Assembly: GCF_019316905.1 (NCBI RefSeq)
Contig: NZ_CP079216.1
Coordinates: 2,232,001-2,296,000 of the forward strand
Direction: 5' to 3'
DNA: 64,000 bases
Origin: Tessaracoccus palaemonis
Lineage (GTDB): Bacteria; Actinomycetota; Actinomycetes; Propionibacteriales; Propionibacteriaceae
Below, piece after piece: positions 33,794 through 43,814 of the stretch. Position numbers and translations under genes: made by a program. Numbering within the stretch: position 1 is the stretch's first letter; every line of letters begins with the position of its first letter. The notes under the pieces are model-generated. The model was given only the letters and a program-made list of their open reading frames with translations. It ran no database searches and had not been told where the DNA came from.

Positions 33794-36700
33794 TCACTCG
33801 GAGCGGAGCGCCTCGACGGGGTCCTTGCGCGACGCGGTGCTGGCCGGCATCAGGCCCGCGACCGACGTCAGGCCCATGCTGATCAGCACCAGGATGATCG
33901 CCGCCTGCCACGGCAGCACCGCCACATTCTCGACGCCGAAGTTCGCCGCGACGATCGCGTTGGCCGGGATCGTCATGAGCGCGGTGATGGCCACGCCGAG
34001 CGCGCCGGCGACGAAGCCGACGATGAGGGTCTCGGCGTTGAACACCGTGCGGATGTCGCGCTTGCGGGCGCCGACGGAGCGCAGGATGCCGATCTCCTTC
34101 TTCCGCTCGAGCACCGAGATGTAGGTGATGACGCCGATCATGATCGACGAGACGACCAGCGAGATGGCGACGAAGGCGATCAGCACGTAGCTGATGGTGT
34201 TGATGATGTCAGTGACCGACGTCATCAGCGCACCCACGATGTCGGTGTAGGTGACCACCCTGTCGTCGTCGCCCGCATCGCGGGCGTCGTCGTTGTAGGT
34301 GTCGAGGATGTTGATGACCTCGGCCTTCGACTCGAAGTCGATCGGGTAGATGTCGATGTTCGACGGGTTGTCGAGGTCGGCGTACCCGAGAGTGCGCAGG
34401 TTCCCCTCCAGCGACGCTGCCTCGGTGTTGGCCATCGACATCAGCAGGCGGGTCAGCTCGTCGGTGCTGCGGTTGAGCTGGAAGGCGTCGAGGAACGCGT
34501 CCTCGTTGATGCCCATGGCACTCGACATGTTGTCGGCCAGCGACGCCATCGAGGACTCGAGCGCCGAGCCGATCTGCGACGAGAGTGCCGCGCCGAGCTG
34601 AGAGGAGAGGTCGGCGGAATAGGCCGCCACGACCTGGTCGACGTAGTCGCCGAGGATCGGCTGCAGCTGCGCGCTGAGCGCGTCGGTGTCCACATAGGTC
34701 CCGGCCTCTGCAAGCAGCGCCGCCCCCTCGTCCGTGGCGAGGAACGCCGGGAGGTTGGTCCCGATGTCCGCCGGGTCCAGGTTGTTGGCCTGGGCGTACG
34801 CGAGGTAGCCCTGGACGAGGCGTCCGGCGAGCGAGTCGTCGGCCGCCTGGGCGGCGTCGTCGGCATCGGGCGTGTCGGGGGTCAGCGACGCCAGCAGCGC
34901 CTGGCCCTCCGGGGAGGCGAGGAAGGCCGGCATCGTGGTGGCCACGTCGCTCGGGTCCGCCCCGGTGGTCACGGCAAAGGCGAGGTAGGCCTCGAGGAGC
35001 TGCTGGGCCGCCTCGGCGTCGAGGGCCTCTCCCCCGGCTGCCAGGGCCGCCTGGCCCTCCGCGGAGGCGAGGAAGGCCGTCAGCGTCGCCGGGTCGGTCG
35101 GGTCGAGGCCGGCTGCGGTCGCCCATTGCGTGTAGGCCTCGACGAAGGCTGTCACCGCGGCGGTGAGCACCTCGGTGTCGACCTGCGGCGCGGACGGCGT
35201 GGCTTCGCCGTCGTCCTCGGCCTCTGGGAGCTTGATCACGCTGCTGAGGTCAAGCTGCGAGAGAATGTCGGCCACGTCGAGGGCCGGCAGCTTGGACGCG
35301 TCGAGTTGCACATCGTCCAGGCCCAGGTCGAGGTTGGACAGCTCCGACTCCAGGGCCGACGTGTCGAGCTGCAGCTTCGACTGGTCGAACGTGAAGGCGC
35401 CGGCCAGCGCGTCCTCGTCGATGGTGAACAGGGAACTGAGGTCGGCCTCCTCTCCGTCGTCCTCGGCGCCGAACTCCTTGCCGGTGAACACGTCGACGTC
35501 CGGGTCGGCGAGCTGGCTCTGCACGATGGCGGAGTCGGTCGCGTCGGCGATCATGTGCTCGGTCAGGTCGCGGGTGTAGTAGATGCCCGGCTGCAGGGTC
35601 GACGAGTCGCCGCTCGGCTGGACGACCCCGACGACCCGCAGTTCGTCGCCGTCGTCGACGAGATCTGTGACGTAGTCGGTGTCGTCGGAGCGGTCGGTCC
35701 ACACGTCGAACTCGTCGTCGTAGGAGTAGAGGTCCGCGGAGTCGACGGCCTTGAAGGTCACCCCCATCAGTTCCTGGTAGCTGTAGGTGCCGGGGTCGTC
35801 GGGGACGGTCACGTCCCCCTCGATCGCGACCTGCTTGACCATGTCGTCGAGCTCCTGCGGGTCGCGCAGCCCCATCGCGTACAGGGTGAGGTCGCTCACC
35901 CCCCCGCTGCCCGTCAGCACCAGGGCGACCTCGTCGTAGGCGGTCGGCCAGCGGCCGGCCACCACCTCGGCGTTGTTCTCGACCAGCGACAGGTCGTCTA
36001 CCAGCTCGGAGAAGACGCTGGTGCTCGACGAGCTGGACAGCAGGCTGCTGGCGGATGTGCTCGACCCGAAGCCCAGCGACGAGAAGGTGGTGTCCGGGTT
36101 GACCTGGCGGACACCGTCGGACGTGTCCGAGGCGTAGATCAGCGGCGAGACGTCGTAGGAGTACTGGATGGAGTTGACGTAGTCGTCGATGCCTCCGCCG
36201 TTCGCGTCGAGGAAGCTCTTCAGCGAGCGGAGGTCGTTCGTGCCGACGCTGCCGAACATCGACGCCATGAGCTGCACCTCGTGCACGTCGCCGTCATCCG
36301 TGTCACCGGAGCCGGAGGCCTCCTGCGCGATGCCGCTGGAGGCGGTCAGCAGGCTGGTCAGGTCCACGCCCTGCCGCTGGATCGACAGCGGATAGAGCGA
36401 GAGCGTGTCCTCCTCGACCCCCTTGATGTAGGCGTTGACGCCGTTGGCCAGGGCGAGGATCGAGGCGATGCCGATGATGCCGATGCTGCCCGCGAAGGAC
36501 GTCATCAGCGTGCGGCCCTTCTTCGTCATGAGGTTGTTGAAGGACAGCGCGATGGCGGTGGGGAAGCTCATCGCGGTGCGGCGGGCCTTCCTGCCCTCCC
36601 GCTCGACGGCCTGCGGCACGAAGGGGTCGGTGTCGGACGCGATCACGCCGTCCTTCAGCGACACGATGCGGGTGGCGTACTCCTCGGCGAGCTCGGGGTT

Positions 36701-37294
36701 GTGGGTCACCATGACGACCAGCCGGTCTCTGGCGATGCTCGTGAGCAGGCCCATGATCTGCACGCTGGTGGTCGAGTCGAGCGCGCCGGTGGGCTCGTCG
36801 GCCAGCAGGATCTCGGGGTCGTTGACCAGCGCGCGGGCGATGGCGACGCGCTGCATCTGCCCGCCGGAGAGCTGGCTGGGACGCTTGTGGATGTGGTCGC
36901 CGAGGCCCACGTCCTGCAGCGCGGCGGTGGCGCGACGTCGTCGCTCGGCCCGGGAGACGCCCGCCAGGGTCAGCGCGAGTTCGACGTTGGCCAGCACACT
37001 CTGGTGCGGGATCAGGTTGTAGCTCTGGAAGACGAATCCGATGCGGTTGTTGCGGTAGGCGTCCCAGTCCCGGTCGCGGTAGCTGGACGTCTCGATGCCG
37101 TCGATGATCAGGTTGCCCGAATCGTAGTGATCCAGCCCTCCCACGATGTTCAGCATGGTCGTCTTGCCCGAGCCGGACGGGCCGAGCACCGCCACGAACT
37201 CGGAGTCGCGGAAGGCGATGGAGACGTCGTTCAGCGCGACCTGGGTGAAGTCACCTGTCGTGTAGGTCTTGCGGACGTCCCTGAGCTCGAGCAT
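33794..37294 (-). CDS. ABC transporter, fused ATPase and FtsX-type permease with long ectodomain (MacB-like)
   Basis: A 1166-residue fusion. Residues 1-220 are a LolD/MacB-type ATPase: [27 protein letters not shown] and [12 protein letters not shown] transmembrane helix follows near 260-285, then an external part of about 740 residues, far longer than the roughly 200 of MacB. It includes Ser/Asp/Ala-rich stretches and three repeats (721-864). The C-terminal FtsX domain has three helices (about 1035-1150) with [18 protein letters not shown]. Such mechanotransmitter transporters move lipoproteins, peptides or signals across envelopes; the cargo is unknown. It interrupts the ribosomal operon between rpsQ and rplN. 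A -10-like TAAGCT lies at 37330-37335 and AGGAAAG precedes the ATG. Confidence 0.9.
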   Translation of the reverse strand: MLELRDVRKTYTTGDFTQVALNDVSIAFRDSEFVAVLGPSGSGKTTMLNIVGGLDHYDSGNLIIDGIETSSYRDRDWDAYRNNRIGFVFQSYNLIPHQSVLANVELALTLAGVSRAERRRRATAALQDVGLGDHIHKRPSQLSGGQMQRVAIARALVNDPEILLADEPTGALDSTTSVQIMGLLTSIARDRLVVMVTHNPELAEEYATRIVSLKDGVIASDTDPFVPQAVEREGRKARRTAMSFPTAIALSFNNLMTKKGRTLMTSFAGSIGIIGIASILALANGVNAYIKGVEEDTLSLYPLSIQRQGVDLTSLLTASSGIAQEASGSGDTDDGDVHEVQLMASMFGSVGTNDLRSLKSFLDANGGGIDDYVNSIQYSYDVSPLIYASDTSDGVRQVNPDTTFSSLGFGSSTSASSLLSSSSSTSVFSELVDDLSLVENNAEVVAGRWPTAYDEVALVLTGSGGVSDLTLYAMGLRDPQELDDMVKQVAIEGDVTVPDDPGTYSYQELMGVTFKAVDSADLYSYDDEFDVWTDRSDDTDYVTDLVDDGDELRVVGVVQPSGDSSTLQPGIYYTRDLTEHMIADATDSAIVQSQLADPDVDVFTGKEFGAEDDGEEADLSSLFTIDEDALAGAFTFDQSKLQLDTSALESELSNLDLGLDDVQLDASKLPALDVADILSQLDLSSVIKLPEAEDDGEATPSAPQVDTEVLTAAVTAFVEAYTQWATAAGLDPTDPATLTAFLASAEGQAALAAGGEALDAEAAQQLLEAYLAFAVTTGADPSDVATTMPAFLASPEGQALLASLTPDTPDADDAAQAADDSLAGRLVQGYLAYAQANNLDPADIGTNLPAFLATDEGAALLAEAGTYVDTDALSAQLQPILGDYVDQVVAAYSADLSSQLGAALSSQIGSALESSMASLADNMSSAMGINEDAFLDAFQLNRSTDELTRLLMSMANTEAASLEGNLRTLGYADLDNPSNIDIYPIDFESKAEVINILDTYNDDARDAGDDDRVVTYTDIVGALMTSVTDIINTISYVLIAFVAISLVVSSIMIGVITYISVLERKKEIGILRSVGARKRDIRTVFNAETLIVGFVAGALGVAITALMTIPANAIVAANFGVENVAVLPWQAAIILVLISMGLTSVAGLMPASTASRKDPVEALRSE
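34703..35137 (-). repeat. Three degenerate protein repeats in the transporter ectodomain
   Basis: Coding repeats beginning at residues 721, 770 and 830 share the pattern Y-x2-aromatic-A, then a DP-x-D pair, then AFLA-[ST]-x-EG-x-ALLA. Each unit is about 35 conserved residues with variable linkers (unit spacing 49 and 60). They are alpha-helical in character and rich in Ala and acidic residues. Confidence 0.75.
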
Positions 37295-37383
37295 GCGGGT
37301 CTTTCCTGGAGGGCCAATCGGGCGTACACAGCTTACGTGGAGATAGAAAACACTCCTGTATCGGGGCGTTGCAGCACCCCTGG

Positions 37384-37389
37384 CATGCT
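37384..37389 (+). promoter_or_regulatory. -10-like box for the holin-family gene
   Basis: CATGCT lies six bases before ATG 37396. It is a weak match, and GAGG just before the ATG could instead act as a too-close ribosome-binding site. Confidence 0.3.
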
Positions 37390-37395
37390 TGAGGC

Positions 37396-37773
37396 ATGGA
37401 GTTCATCACGCGTCTGGTCGTCACGGCCGCTGCCACCGCCGTCGCCGTCTGGCTGGTGCCGGGCGTCGAGCTTACCGCCGTCGACACCGCCGACAAGGTC
37501 ATCACGCTGCTGGTCGTGGCCCTGATCTTCGGCCTGGTCAACGCGTTCATCAGGCCGGTCGTGACCTTCTTCAGCGGCTGCCTCGTGCTCATCACGTTCG
37601 GCCTGTTCCTGCTGGTCATCAACGCCCTGATGCTTGAGCTCACAAGCTGGGCTGCGGGCACCCTCGGCCTCGGCTTCCACGTGGAGGGATTCTGGCCCGC
37701 CTTCTGGGGCTCGGTGATCATCTCGATCGTGGGCGCTGCCCTCGGCGCGCTCCTCGACCCCGACCGTGCCTGA
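37396..37773 (+). CDS. Phage holin family (4-TM) membrane protein
   Basis: A 125-residue protein with four hydrophobic helices, matching the family named Phage_holin_4_2 (mycobacterial 4-TMS holin superfamily). The pattern LIFGLVNAFIRPVV with conserved Asn and Arg-Pro, followed by ITFGLFLLVINALML, is the family mark. Most members are chromosomal and have no proven holin role. It is the only plus-strand gene between 24.1 kb and 47.1 kb, divergent from the ABC transporter gene, and ends in a strong terminator. No other phage gene is nearby. Confidence 0.85.
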   Translation: MEFITRLVVTAAATAVAVWLVPGVELTAVDTADKVITLLVVALIFGLVNAFIRPVVTFFSGCLVLITFGLFLLVINALMLELTSWAAGTLGLGFHVEGFWPAFWGSVIISIVGAALGALLDPDRA

Positions 37774-37786
37774 CCGGCGACGCGCC

Positions 37787-37816
37787 CCTTCAGCCGTCCT
37801 TTCGGACGGCTGAAGG
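37787..37816 (+). terminator. Terminator after the holin-family gene
   Basis: CCTTCAGCCGTCC (37787-37799) pairs perfectly with GGACGGCTGAAGG (37804-37816) around TTTC. It ends 14 bases past the stop codon's neighbourhood and has no marked U-run. Confidence 0.78.
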
Positions 37817-37978
37817 TCAAGATCCTGCCTGTCGGCGAATCCAGGGGCCGTGGCCCCCTGCGCTGTCTCCGCGTTCCCCCCAACTGACCGGTTGCCCTTC
37901 GGCCTCCGTCATACGCGGTTGTTGCCGAAAGCGTACGACGTGCCTTATGCCACTGTCCATGGTTTTTCGTCAAATGCG

Positions 37979-38011
37979 AGGCGGCCCGTCCCACAAGGGG
38001 ACGGGCCGCCT
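37979..38011 (-). terminator. Terminator after rpsQ
   Basis: AGGCGGCCCGTCCC (37979-37992) pairs with GGGACGGGCCGCCT (37998-38011), a perfect 14-bp stem just past the rpsQ stop. It ends the S10 block, so the genes from rplN on need their own promoter. Confidence 0.82.
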
Positions 38012-38023
38012 GGCTGAATCGCC

Positions 38024-38299
38024 TTACTTGGCGCGCTCAACGATCTCCACGAGACGCCAGCGCTTCTGCGCGGACAGCGGGCGGGTCTCCATGACCCGCA
38101 CGCGGTCGCCGATGCCGGCGTCGTTGTTCTCGTCGTGCGCCTTGACGCGCGAGGACTTGGTCATGACCTTGCCGTAGAGCGGGTGCTTGACGCGCTCCTC
38201 GACCATCACGACGATCGTCTTGTCCATCTTGTCGGAGACGACAACGCCCTGGAGGACCTTGCGGCTGTTGCGCTCTGCGGTGGGGGTGGTTTCACTCAT
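38024..38299 (-). CDS. rpsQ: 30S ribosomal protein S17
   Basis: Primary 16S rRNA-binding OB-fold protein, 91 residues: [19 protein letters not shown], then [18 protein letters not shown] and [21 protein letters not shown] 38299 was preferred over GTG 38305 because GAGGAG lies eight bases upstream. It follows rpmC closely and is the last gene of the S10 block, followed by a terminator and then by unrelated genes. Confidence 0.96.
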   Translation of the reverse strand: MSETTPTAERNSRKVLQGVVVSDKMDKTIVVMVEERVKHPLYGKVMTKSSRVKAHDENNDAGIGDRVRVMETRPLSAQKRWRLVEIVERAK

Positions 38300-38301
38300 G
38301 T

Positions 38302-38535
38302 TCACTTCTCCTCGGCCTCGGGCTCGTCTTCGATGCCGAGGTTGCGCTCCTGCAGCACCGTGTAGATGCGGGCGATGTCCTTGCGGACGGAACGCAGCCG
38401 GGCGCTCGACTCCAGCTGCCCGGTCGCCGCCTGGAAGCGGAGCCCGAACAGCTCCTCCTTCAGCTCGACCACCTTGGCGTTGAGCTGCTCGCGCGAGAGA
38501 CCACGCAGGTCGTTTGCGGTAAGAGCCTTACTCAT
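38302..38535 (-). CDS. rpmC: 50S ribosomal protein L29
   Basis: A 77-residue helical hairpin near the tunnel exit, where SRP and trigger factor dock. Key sequence is [20 protein letters not shown] and [20 protein letters not shown]. An acidic C-terminal tail ([10 protein letters not shown]) is added. It overlaps rplP by one base. Confidence 0.96.
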   Translation of the reverse strand: MSKALTANDLRGLSREQLNAKVVELKEELFGLRFQAATGQLESSARLRSVRKDIARIYTVLQERNLGIEDEPEAEEK

Positions 38536-38954
38536 CAGATGTCACCTGCTTCGCGCTTGATGAAGCGTGCCTTGAACGGCAGCTTGTGGATGGCCAGACG
38601 CATGGCCTCACGGGCCACCTCCTCCGGAACACCGGAGAGCTCGAACAGCACGCGGCCGGGCTTGATGTTGGCGACCCACCATTCGGGCGAGCCCTTGCCG
38701 GAACCCATGCGGGTCTCGGCGGGCTTCTTGGTCAGCGGGCGGTCGGGGTAGACGTTGATCCACACCTTGCCGCCACGCTTGATGTGACGGGTCATGGCGA
38801 TACGAGCTGCCTCGATCTGACGGTTGGTCAGGTAGGAGGACTCGAGCGCCTGGATGCCGTAGTCACCGAAGGCGAGCTTGGTGCCGCCCTTGGCCGCACC
38901 GTCACGCTTCGGGTGGTGCTGCTTACGGAACTTCACTCGACGAGGAATCAGCAT
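38535..38954 (-). CDS. rplP: 50S ribosomal protein L16
   Basis: A-site region protein of 139 residues: [19 protein letters not shown] at the start, [20 protein letters not shown] and [19 protein letters not shown] within. The Arg in position about 80 that is hydroxylated in some bacteria lies in TRMGSGKG. It follows rpsC by two bases in the S10 block. Confidence 0.97.
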   Translation of the reverse strand: MLIPRRVKFRKQHHPKRDGAAKGGTKLAFGDYGIQALESSYLTNRQIEAARIAMTRHIKRGGKVWINVYPDRPLTKKPAETRMGSGKGSPEWWVANIKPGRVLFELSGVPEEVAREAMRLAIHKLPFKARFIKREAGDI

Positions 38955-38956
38955 GT

Positions 38957-39769
38957 TCAGGCTCCTGCGTTCTCAGTAGCGGGCGCAGCCGGGGCCTCAG
39001 CCTGAGCTGCGTCGGCGCGACGGCGACCACCGCGCTCGGGACGGTCCCCACGGCCCTCGCCGCGGCCGGGGCGACGGCCCGGACGCTGACGGCCACCGGG
39101 GGCGGAGTTGCGGGCCTCACGCTGGGCCTGACGCTCGGCCTTGGTGCCGGCGACGTCGCCCTTGTAGATCCAGACCTTGACGCCGATGCGACCGAAGGTC
39201 GTACGGGCCTCGAAGAAGCCGTAGTCGATGTCCGCGCGCAGGGTGTGCAGCGGCACCTGGCCGTCGCGGTAACCCTCGGAGCGGGACATCTCGGCGCCGC
39301 CGAGACGGCCGGAGCACTTGATGCGGATGCCCTTGGCGCCGGCGCGCATGGCCGTCTGCTGGGCCTTGCGCATGGCGCGACGGAAGGCGACGCGGGCGCC
39401 GAGCTGCTCGGCGATGCCCTGGGCGACCAGCTGAGCGTCGGTCTCGGGGTTCTTGACCTCGAGGATGTTCAGCTGGACCTGCTTGCCGGTGAGCTTCTCC
39501 AGCTCGCCACGCACGCGCTCCGCCTCGGCGCCGTTACGGCCGATGACGATGCCCGGGCGAGCGGCGCGCAGGAAGATGGTGACGCGCTCGGAGCGACGCT
39601 CGATCTCGATGGACGAGATGCCGGCGCGCTCGAGGTTCTTGGTCAGGTACTCACGGATCTTGACGTCCTCGCCGACCAGCTGCGCGTACTGCTTGTCGCT
39701 GAACCAGCGCGTCTTGTGATCGGTGGTGATGCCGAGACGGAAGCCGTTCGGGTTGATCTTCTGGCCCAT
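38957..39769 (-). CDS. rpsC: 30S ribosomal protein S3
   Basis: Head protein with KH domain that forms the mRNA entry tunnel, 270 residues. [19 protein letters not shown] at the start, the KH motif [18 protein letters not shown], and [20 protein letters not shown] are conserved. About 55 extra C-terminal residues are Arg/Gly/Ala-rich ([20 protein letters not shown]), an actinobacterial extension. It follows rplV by two bases. Confidence 0.97.
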   Translation of the reverse strand: MGQKINPNGFRLGITTDHKTRWFSDKQYAQLVGEDVKIREYLTKNLERAGISSIEIERRSERVTIFLRAARPGIVIGRNGAEAERVRGELEKLTGKQVQLNILEVKNPETDAQLVAQGIAEQLGARVAFRRAMRKAQQTAMRAGAKGIRIKCSGRLGGAEMSRSEGYRDGQVPLHTLRADIDYGFFEARTTFGRIGVKVWIYKGDVAGTKAERQAQREARNSAPGGRQRPGRRPGRGEGRGDRPERGGRRRADAAQAEAPAAPATENAGA

Positions 39770-39771
39770 TG

Positions 39772-40173
39772 TCAGGCTCCCTTCGTCTCGCGGGGCTCCA
39801 CGACCACGGTGATGTGCGACCCACGCTTCAGGATGCGGGAGGCCGAACCCTTGGCGCGCGGGCGGATGCGACGGAGGGTGACACCCTCGTCGACAAACGC
39901 CTTGGAGATGTAGAGGTCGTCGGCGCGCAGAGCCTCAGCGGACTCTGCGTTGGCCACGGCGGAAGCCACGACCTTGTAGACCGGCTCGGAGGCGGCCTGG
40001 GGCGCGAACTTCAGCGCGGTCAGGGCGTCGTTGACGTCCATCCCGCGGACCAGGTCGACGACGCGGCGGACCTTGGTGGAGCTCATCCGGACGTGGCGCG
40101 CAATGGCGTACGAGCCAGGACGATCCCCGAGCAGGGTTTCCCGTCGACGGCTGTTGCCGTTTTCGTTGCTCAT
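39772..40173 (-). CDS. rplV: 50S ribosomal protein L22
   Basis: Tunnel-lining protein of 133 residues. Core blocks are [35 protein letters not shown] and the beta-hairpin tip [20 protein letters not shown]. The tip sequence carries no insertion or deletion of the type linked to macrolide resistance. It lies between rpsS and rpsC. Confidence 0.96.
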   Translation of the reverse strand: MSNENGNSRRRETLLGDRPGSYAIARHVRMSSTKVRRVVDLVRGMDVNDALTALKFAPQAASEPVYKVVASAVANAESAEALRADDLYISKAFVDEGVTLRRIRPRAKGSASRILKRGSHITVVVEPRETKGA

Positions 40174-40200
40174 AGTTGAATCAGTTCCTTATCTCGCGCC

Positions 40201-40482
40201 TCAGCGGCGACGGGCCTTCTTGTCGTCCTTCACGTGCCCCTTGAAGGTGCGCGTGGGGGCGAACTCGCCCAGCTTGTGGCCAATCATCGACTCGGTGACG
40301 AACACCGGGACGTGCTTGCGGCCGTCGTGCACGGCGATCGTGTGCCCGAGCATGTCGGGGATGATCATCGAGCGTCGCGACCAGGTCTTGATGACGTTCT
40401 TGGTGCCCTTTTCGTTCTGAGCGTCCACCTTCTTGATCAGGTGGTCGTCAACGAAGGGGCCCTTCTTCAGGCTGCGTGGCAT
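40201..40482 (-). CDS. rpsS: 30S ribosomal protein S19
   Basis: Head protein forming a complex with S13, 93 residues: [39 protein letters not shown] and [20 protein letters not shown] are nearly invariant. It lies between rplB and rplV in the S10 block. Confidence 0.97.
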   Translation of the reverse strand: MPRSLKKGPFVDDHLIKKVDAQNEKGTKNVIKTWSRRSMIIPDMLGHTIAVHDGRKHVPVFVTESMIGHKLGEFAPTRTFKGHVKDDKKARRR

Positions 40483-40500
40483 TTCTTTCAGGCTCCCTTA

Positions 40501-41337
40501 TCAGCGCTTCTTGCCGGTCTTGCGACGACGGACGATCAGGCGGTTGCTCGCCTTGTTCTTGTCGCGGGTGCGGCCCTCGGGCTTGCCCCACGGAGACACC
40601 GGGTGACGACCACCGGAGGTGCGACCCTCGCCACCACCGTGCGGGTGGTCGACGGGGTTCATCACGACGCCACGGACGGTCGGGCGGATGCCCTTCCAGC
40701 GGTTACGTCCGGCCTTGCCCCAGTTGATGTTCGACTGCTCGGCGTTGCCGACCGTGCCGATCGTGGCGCGGCAGCGCACGTCGACCATGCGCATCTCGCC
40801 CGAGGGCATGCGCAGGGTGGCGTACTTGCCCTCGCGGGCGACGAGCTGGATCGCGGCGCCGGCGGAGCGGCCGAGCTTGGCGCCACCGCCGGGGCGGAGC
40901 TCCACGGCGTGCACCGTGGTGCCGACCGGGATGTTGCGCAGCTCGAGGTTGTTGCCCGGCTTGATGTCCGAGCCCTCACCTGCGGAGACCACGGTGCCCT
41001 GCGTCAGGCCGTTCGGCGCGATGATGTAGCGCTTCTCGCCGTCGGCGTAGTGCAGCAGGGCGATGCGGGCGGTGCGGTTGGGGTCGTACTCGATGTGAGC
41101 GACCTTGGCCGGGACGCCGTCCTTGTCGTACCGCTTGAAGTCGATGATGCGGTACGCCTGCTTGTGGCCACCGCCGATGTGGCGGGTGGTGATGCGGCCG
41201 GTGTTGTTGCGACCACCGGTCTTGGTCTTCGGGGCGAGCAGCGACTTCTCCGGCGTGGAGCGAGTCAGCTCGACGAAATCGGACACGCTGGAGCCACGAC
41301 GGCCCGGCGTAGTCGGCTTGTACTTACGGATACCCAT
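40501..41337 (-). CDS. rplB: 50S ribosomal protein L2
   Basis: Essential for peptidyl transferase centre assembly, 278 residues. The start [20 protein letters not shown], the block [15 protein letters not shown] and the universal [19 protein letters not shown] with its functional histidine are present. It ends [13 protein letters not shown]. Position between rplW and rpsS is standard. Confidence 0.97.
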   Translation of the reverse strand: MGIRKYKPTTPGRRGSSVSDFVELTRSTPEKSLLAPKTKTGGRNNTGRITTRHIGGGHKQAYRIIDFKRYDKDGVPAKVAHIEYDPNRTARIALLHYADGEKRYIIAPNGLTQGTVVSAGEGSDIKPGNNLELRNIPVGTTVHAVELRPGGGAKLGRSAGAAIQLVAREGKYATLRMPSGEMRMVDVRCRATIGTVGNAEQSNINWGKAGRNRWKGIRPTVRGVVMNPVDHPHGGGEGRTSGGRHPVSPWGKPEGRTRDKNKASNRLIVRRRKTGKKR

Positions 41338-41367
41338 GTCAGTTCCCTTGTCTCAGCAGCCGCCGGG

Positions 41368-41679
41368 TCAGGCGCCCGCGCCGCCGAAGATGTCGATGCT
41401 CTGGCCCTCGGCAAGGGTGACGATCGCACGCTTGGTGGCGACGGTCTTGCCGTAGCCGTACTTGGTGCGACGACGCTTCCCCTGGCGGTTGAGGGTGTTC
41501 ACGGAGGTGACCTTGACGTTGAAGATGGCCTCGATGGCGATCTTGATCTCGGTCTTGTTGGCGTCGGGGGAGACGACGAAGGTGTACTTGCCGTCGTCGA
41601 GAAGGTTGTAGCTCTTCTCGCTCACCACGGGACGCAGGATGACGTCGCGGTGATCGCGGATCTTCAGCGCAGTCGTCAC
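41368..41679 (-). CDS. rplW: 50S ribosomal protein L23
   Basis: Tunnel-exit protein that docks trigger factor and SRP, 103 residues. Typical sequence is [38 protein letters not shown] and [18 protein letters not shown]. It starts with GTG 41679 overlapping the rplD stop by four bases. Confidence 0.96.
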   Translation of the reverse strand: MTTALKIRDHRDVILRPVVSEKSYNLLDDGKYTFVVSPDANKTEIKIAIEAIFNVKVTSVNTLNRQGKRRRTKYGYGKTVATKRAIVTLAEGQSIDIFGGAGA

Positions 41680-42566
41680 TTGTCCTTCTCCTCAGAGTTG
41701 TTGGTCACACCGGCGATGAAGCCCGCGGCCTCGGCGGCCTCGGCGCTGTTGAACCAGACCTCGGCCTTGGTGCGGCCGTAGTACGGGGACTCGGGGGTGT
41801 GGTACTTGCCGGACTGGTTGCCCTTGATGTCGTAGCCGGCCGGCGGGTTGTCGCCGCGGTACGAACCGTCGGCGACCTCGGCCTCGGCGACAGCCTCGGA
41901 CTCGGTGGCGACGGCCTTGAAGGACTTGCCCGACGCGGGGCCGGCCACGAAGGCGGCGAGAGCGGCGGACGTGAACACGATCTTGTCGTTGGCCAGCACG
42001 TCGTACGTGTTGAGCTGGTCGACGGCCAGGGCGTGCACCGTGGGGACGTTGCGGAGGCTCAGCCAGGCGACATCCTCGAAGCGGTCGAGGACGACGAGCA
42101 CCTTGCTGATGTCCGTCGCGACGTTCGTCAGCGCGGCGATCGCGGCCTTGGTCGAGGGCTTCTCGCCGGAGACGAGCTCCGAGACGACGAAGATCTGACC
42201 GTCGCGGGCCCGGTCGGACAGCGCGCCACGCAGAGCGGCGGCGACCATCTTCTTGGGGGTGCGCTGCGAGTAGTCACGCGGCGTCGGGCCGTGGACGATG
42301 CCACCGCCGGTCCAGATGGGGGAACGACGCGAGCCGTGACGGGCGCGGCCGGTGCCCTTCTGGCGCCAGGGCTTGATGCCACCGCCGCGGACCTCGCCGC
42401 GGGTCTTGGTGTCGTGGGTGCCCTGGCGGGCAGCCGCCAGCTGGGCCACGACGACCTGGTGGATCAGCGGGATGTTGGTCTGCGCGTCGAACAGAGCCGC
42501 GGGCAGGTCGGCCGAGCCGGCCTTCTTGCCCGAGGCGTCGATCACGTCAACAGTGAGATCGCTCAT
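41676..42566 (-). CDS. rplD: 50S ribosomal protein L4 with C-terminal sunset-type domain
   Basis: The L4 core (about 1-210) has [40 protein letters not shown] and [15 protein letters not shown]; it lines the exit tunnel and in E. coli represses its own operon. At 296 residues it is about 90 longer than E. coli L4. After an Ala/Glu-rich linker, residues about 242-281 form a small module with IKGN, YHTP, YYGRT and EVWF motifs, matching the sunset domain found on various actinobacterial proteins. The function of that module is unknown. It overlaps rplC and rplW by four bases each. Confidence 0.93.
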   Translation of the reverse strand: MSDLTVDVIDASGKKAGSADLPAALFDAQTNIPLIHQVVVAQLAAARQGTHDTKTRGEVRGGGIKPWRQKGTGRARHGSRRSPIWTGGGIVHGPTPRDYSQRTPKKMVAAALRGALSDRARDGQIFVVSELVSGEKPSTKAAIAALTNVATDISKVLVVLDRFEDVAWLSLRNVPTVHALAVDQLNTYDVLANDKIVFTSAALAAFVAGPASGKSFKAVATESEAVAEAEVADGSYRGDNPPAGYDIKGNQSGKYHTPESPYYGRTKAEVWFNSAEAAEAAGFIAGVTNNSEEKDK

Positions 42567-43219
42567 GCTGCGTCACCCTTCTTAGCTGCGCTGCGGACGA
42601 CGACGAGGGAGCCGTTGTTGCCGGGGATTGCGCCACGGACGAGCAGCAGGCCGCGCTCGGCGTCGACAGCGTGAATCTTCAGGTTCTGGATGGTGACCTT
42701 GTCATTGCCCATGCGACCCGCCATGCGAAGGCCCTTGAAGACCCTGCCGGGGGTGGCGCAGCCACCGATGGAGCCGGGCGAGCGGTGCTTGCGGTGCACA
42801 CCGTGCGAAGAGCTGAGGCCCTTGAAGCCGTGGCGCTTCATGACACCGGCGGTGCCCTTGCCCTTGGTCGTACCGGTCACGTCGACGGTCTCGCCGTCGG
42901 CGAAGACCTCTGCGGTCAGTTCCTGGCCGAGCGTGAACTCGGAGGCGTCAGCCGTGCGCAGCTCGACGAGGTGCTTGCGCGGGGTGACGTCGGCCTTGGC
43001 GAAGTGGCCGGCGGCCGGCTTCGTGACGGCCTTGGCCTTGATCGCGCCGAAGCCGAGCTGGACAGCGTTGTAGCCGTCGGTCTCGGGGGTGCGGACCTGC
43101 GTGACGACACACGGGCCGGCCTGGATCACGGTAACGGGTACGACCTTGTTGTTGTCGTCCCACAGCTGGGTCATGCCGAGCTTGGTGCCCAGGATGCCCT
43201 TCACGATTCGTTCACTCAT
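42563..43219 (-). CDS. rplC: 50S ribosomal protein L3
   Basis: Early-assembly protein reaching the peptidyl transferase centre, 218 residues. Blocks: [20 protein letters not shown], the loop [20 protein letters not shown] with the [15 protein letters not shown] motif, and the end [16 protein letters not shown] 43219 follows GAGGT; GTG 43234 is a poorer choice. It overlaps rplD by four bases. Confidence 0.97.
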   Translation of the reverse strand: MSERIVKGILGTKLGMTQLWDDNNKVVPVTVIQAGPCVVTQVRTPETDGYNAVQLGFGAIKAKAVTKPAAGHFAKADVTPRKHLVELRTADASEFTLGQELTAEVFADGETVDVTGTTKGKGTAGVMKRHGFKGLSSSHGVHRKHRSPGSIGGCATPGRVFKGLRMAGRMGNDKVTIQNLKIHAVDAERGLLLVRGAIPGNNGSLVVVRSAAKKGDAA

Positions 43220-43230
43220 TTCAACAGACC

Positions 43231-43542
43231 TCACGGAAGCTTGATCTCGATGTCGACGCCCGCAGGCAGGTCAAGACGCATCAGCGAATCGACCGTCTTG
43301 GGGGTCGGATCGAGGATGTCGATCAGACGCTTGTGCGTGCGCATCTCGAAGTGCTCACGGCTGTCCTTGTACTTGTGAGGCGAACGGATGACGCAGAACA
43401 CGTTCTTCTCCGTCGGCAGCGGCACCGGGCCGGCCACCTTGGCGCCCGTGCGGGTCACGGTGTCGACGATCTTGCGCGCCGAGCTGTCGATGACCTCGTG
43501 GTCATACGCCCGCAGCCTGATGCGGATCTTTTGTCCAGCCAC
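43231..43542 (-). CDS. rpsJ: 30S ribosomal protein S10
   Basis: Head protein and partner of NusB in antitermination, 103 residues as in E. coli. From GTG 43542 it reads (M)[18 protein letters not shown], with [18 protein letters not shown] and [19 protein letters not shown]. An in-frame upstream ATG adds 12 unconserved residues. GAAGGAAC lies just before the GTG. It is the first gene of the S10 block and has a leader of about 180 bases. Confidence 0.97.
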   Translation of the reverse strand: MAGQKIRIRLRAYDHEVIDSSARKIVDTVTRTGAKVAGPVPLPTEKNVFCVIRSPHKYKDSREHFEMRTHKRLIDILDPTPKTVDSLMRLDLPAGVDIEIKLP

Positions 43543-43720
43543 AGTCGTTCCTTCTTCTCGTCCCTTTGGAAATTTCAAGTTCCTTCGGGGTAAAACCCCT
43601 TGTCACCCCCACCCCCGAACTCGGGAGTGTCGCAGCCTGGCCACTCACAGCGCCGGGGCGCCGAAAGACCTGGCTCGCGGGGTCCGACGCGTTTCCACAT
43701 CGCGGTCCCTCGCGGAGCAA
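43543..43720 (-). promoter_or_regulatory. 5' leader of the S10 operon
   Basis: About 180 bases lie between the predicted start of transcription and rpsJ. In the transcript two small hairpins are visible close to rpsJ: CCCGA/TCGGG and GGGG-TTTTA-CCCC. In E. coli the S10 leader binds L4 for autoregulation; a similar role here is possible but no homology to that leader was recognised. Confidence 0.4.
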
Positions 43721-43727
43721 CTTGTAC

Positions 43728-43756
43728 ATTCTGTCATGATCGGGCGCCGTCGCCAA
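43728..43756 (-). promoter_or_regulatory. Predicted S10 operon promoter
   Basis: TTGGCG (-35, 43751-43756) and CAGAAT (-10, 43728-43733) are 17 bases apart on the minus strand. Confidence 0.5.
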
Positions 43757-43814
43757 ATCGGGGTGCCCACAGGGGGCTTCGACACGCGCGGCGGCGTGTG
43801 CGGGGGTGCCGGGC

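Noticed and set aside
33761-37525. A 1254-codon open frame on the plus strand opposite the ABC/FtsX gene
   Set aside because: It is antisense to a gene with clear ATPase and FtsX motifs, and its product is His/Asp/Arg/Val-rich with no recognisable domain, as expected for the mirror frame of a high-GC gene.
37396-37773. Holin-family protein as evidence of a prophage
   Set aside because: No endolysin, structural or integrase gene is near, and this holin-like family is widespread as an ordinary chromosomal membrane protein.
43543-43814. A small protein gene in the gap between pflA and rpsJ
   Set aside because: Short frames exist, but none has a ribosome-binding site or recognisable sequence; the gap is better explained as the S10 promoter and leader.
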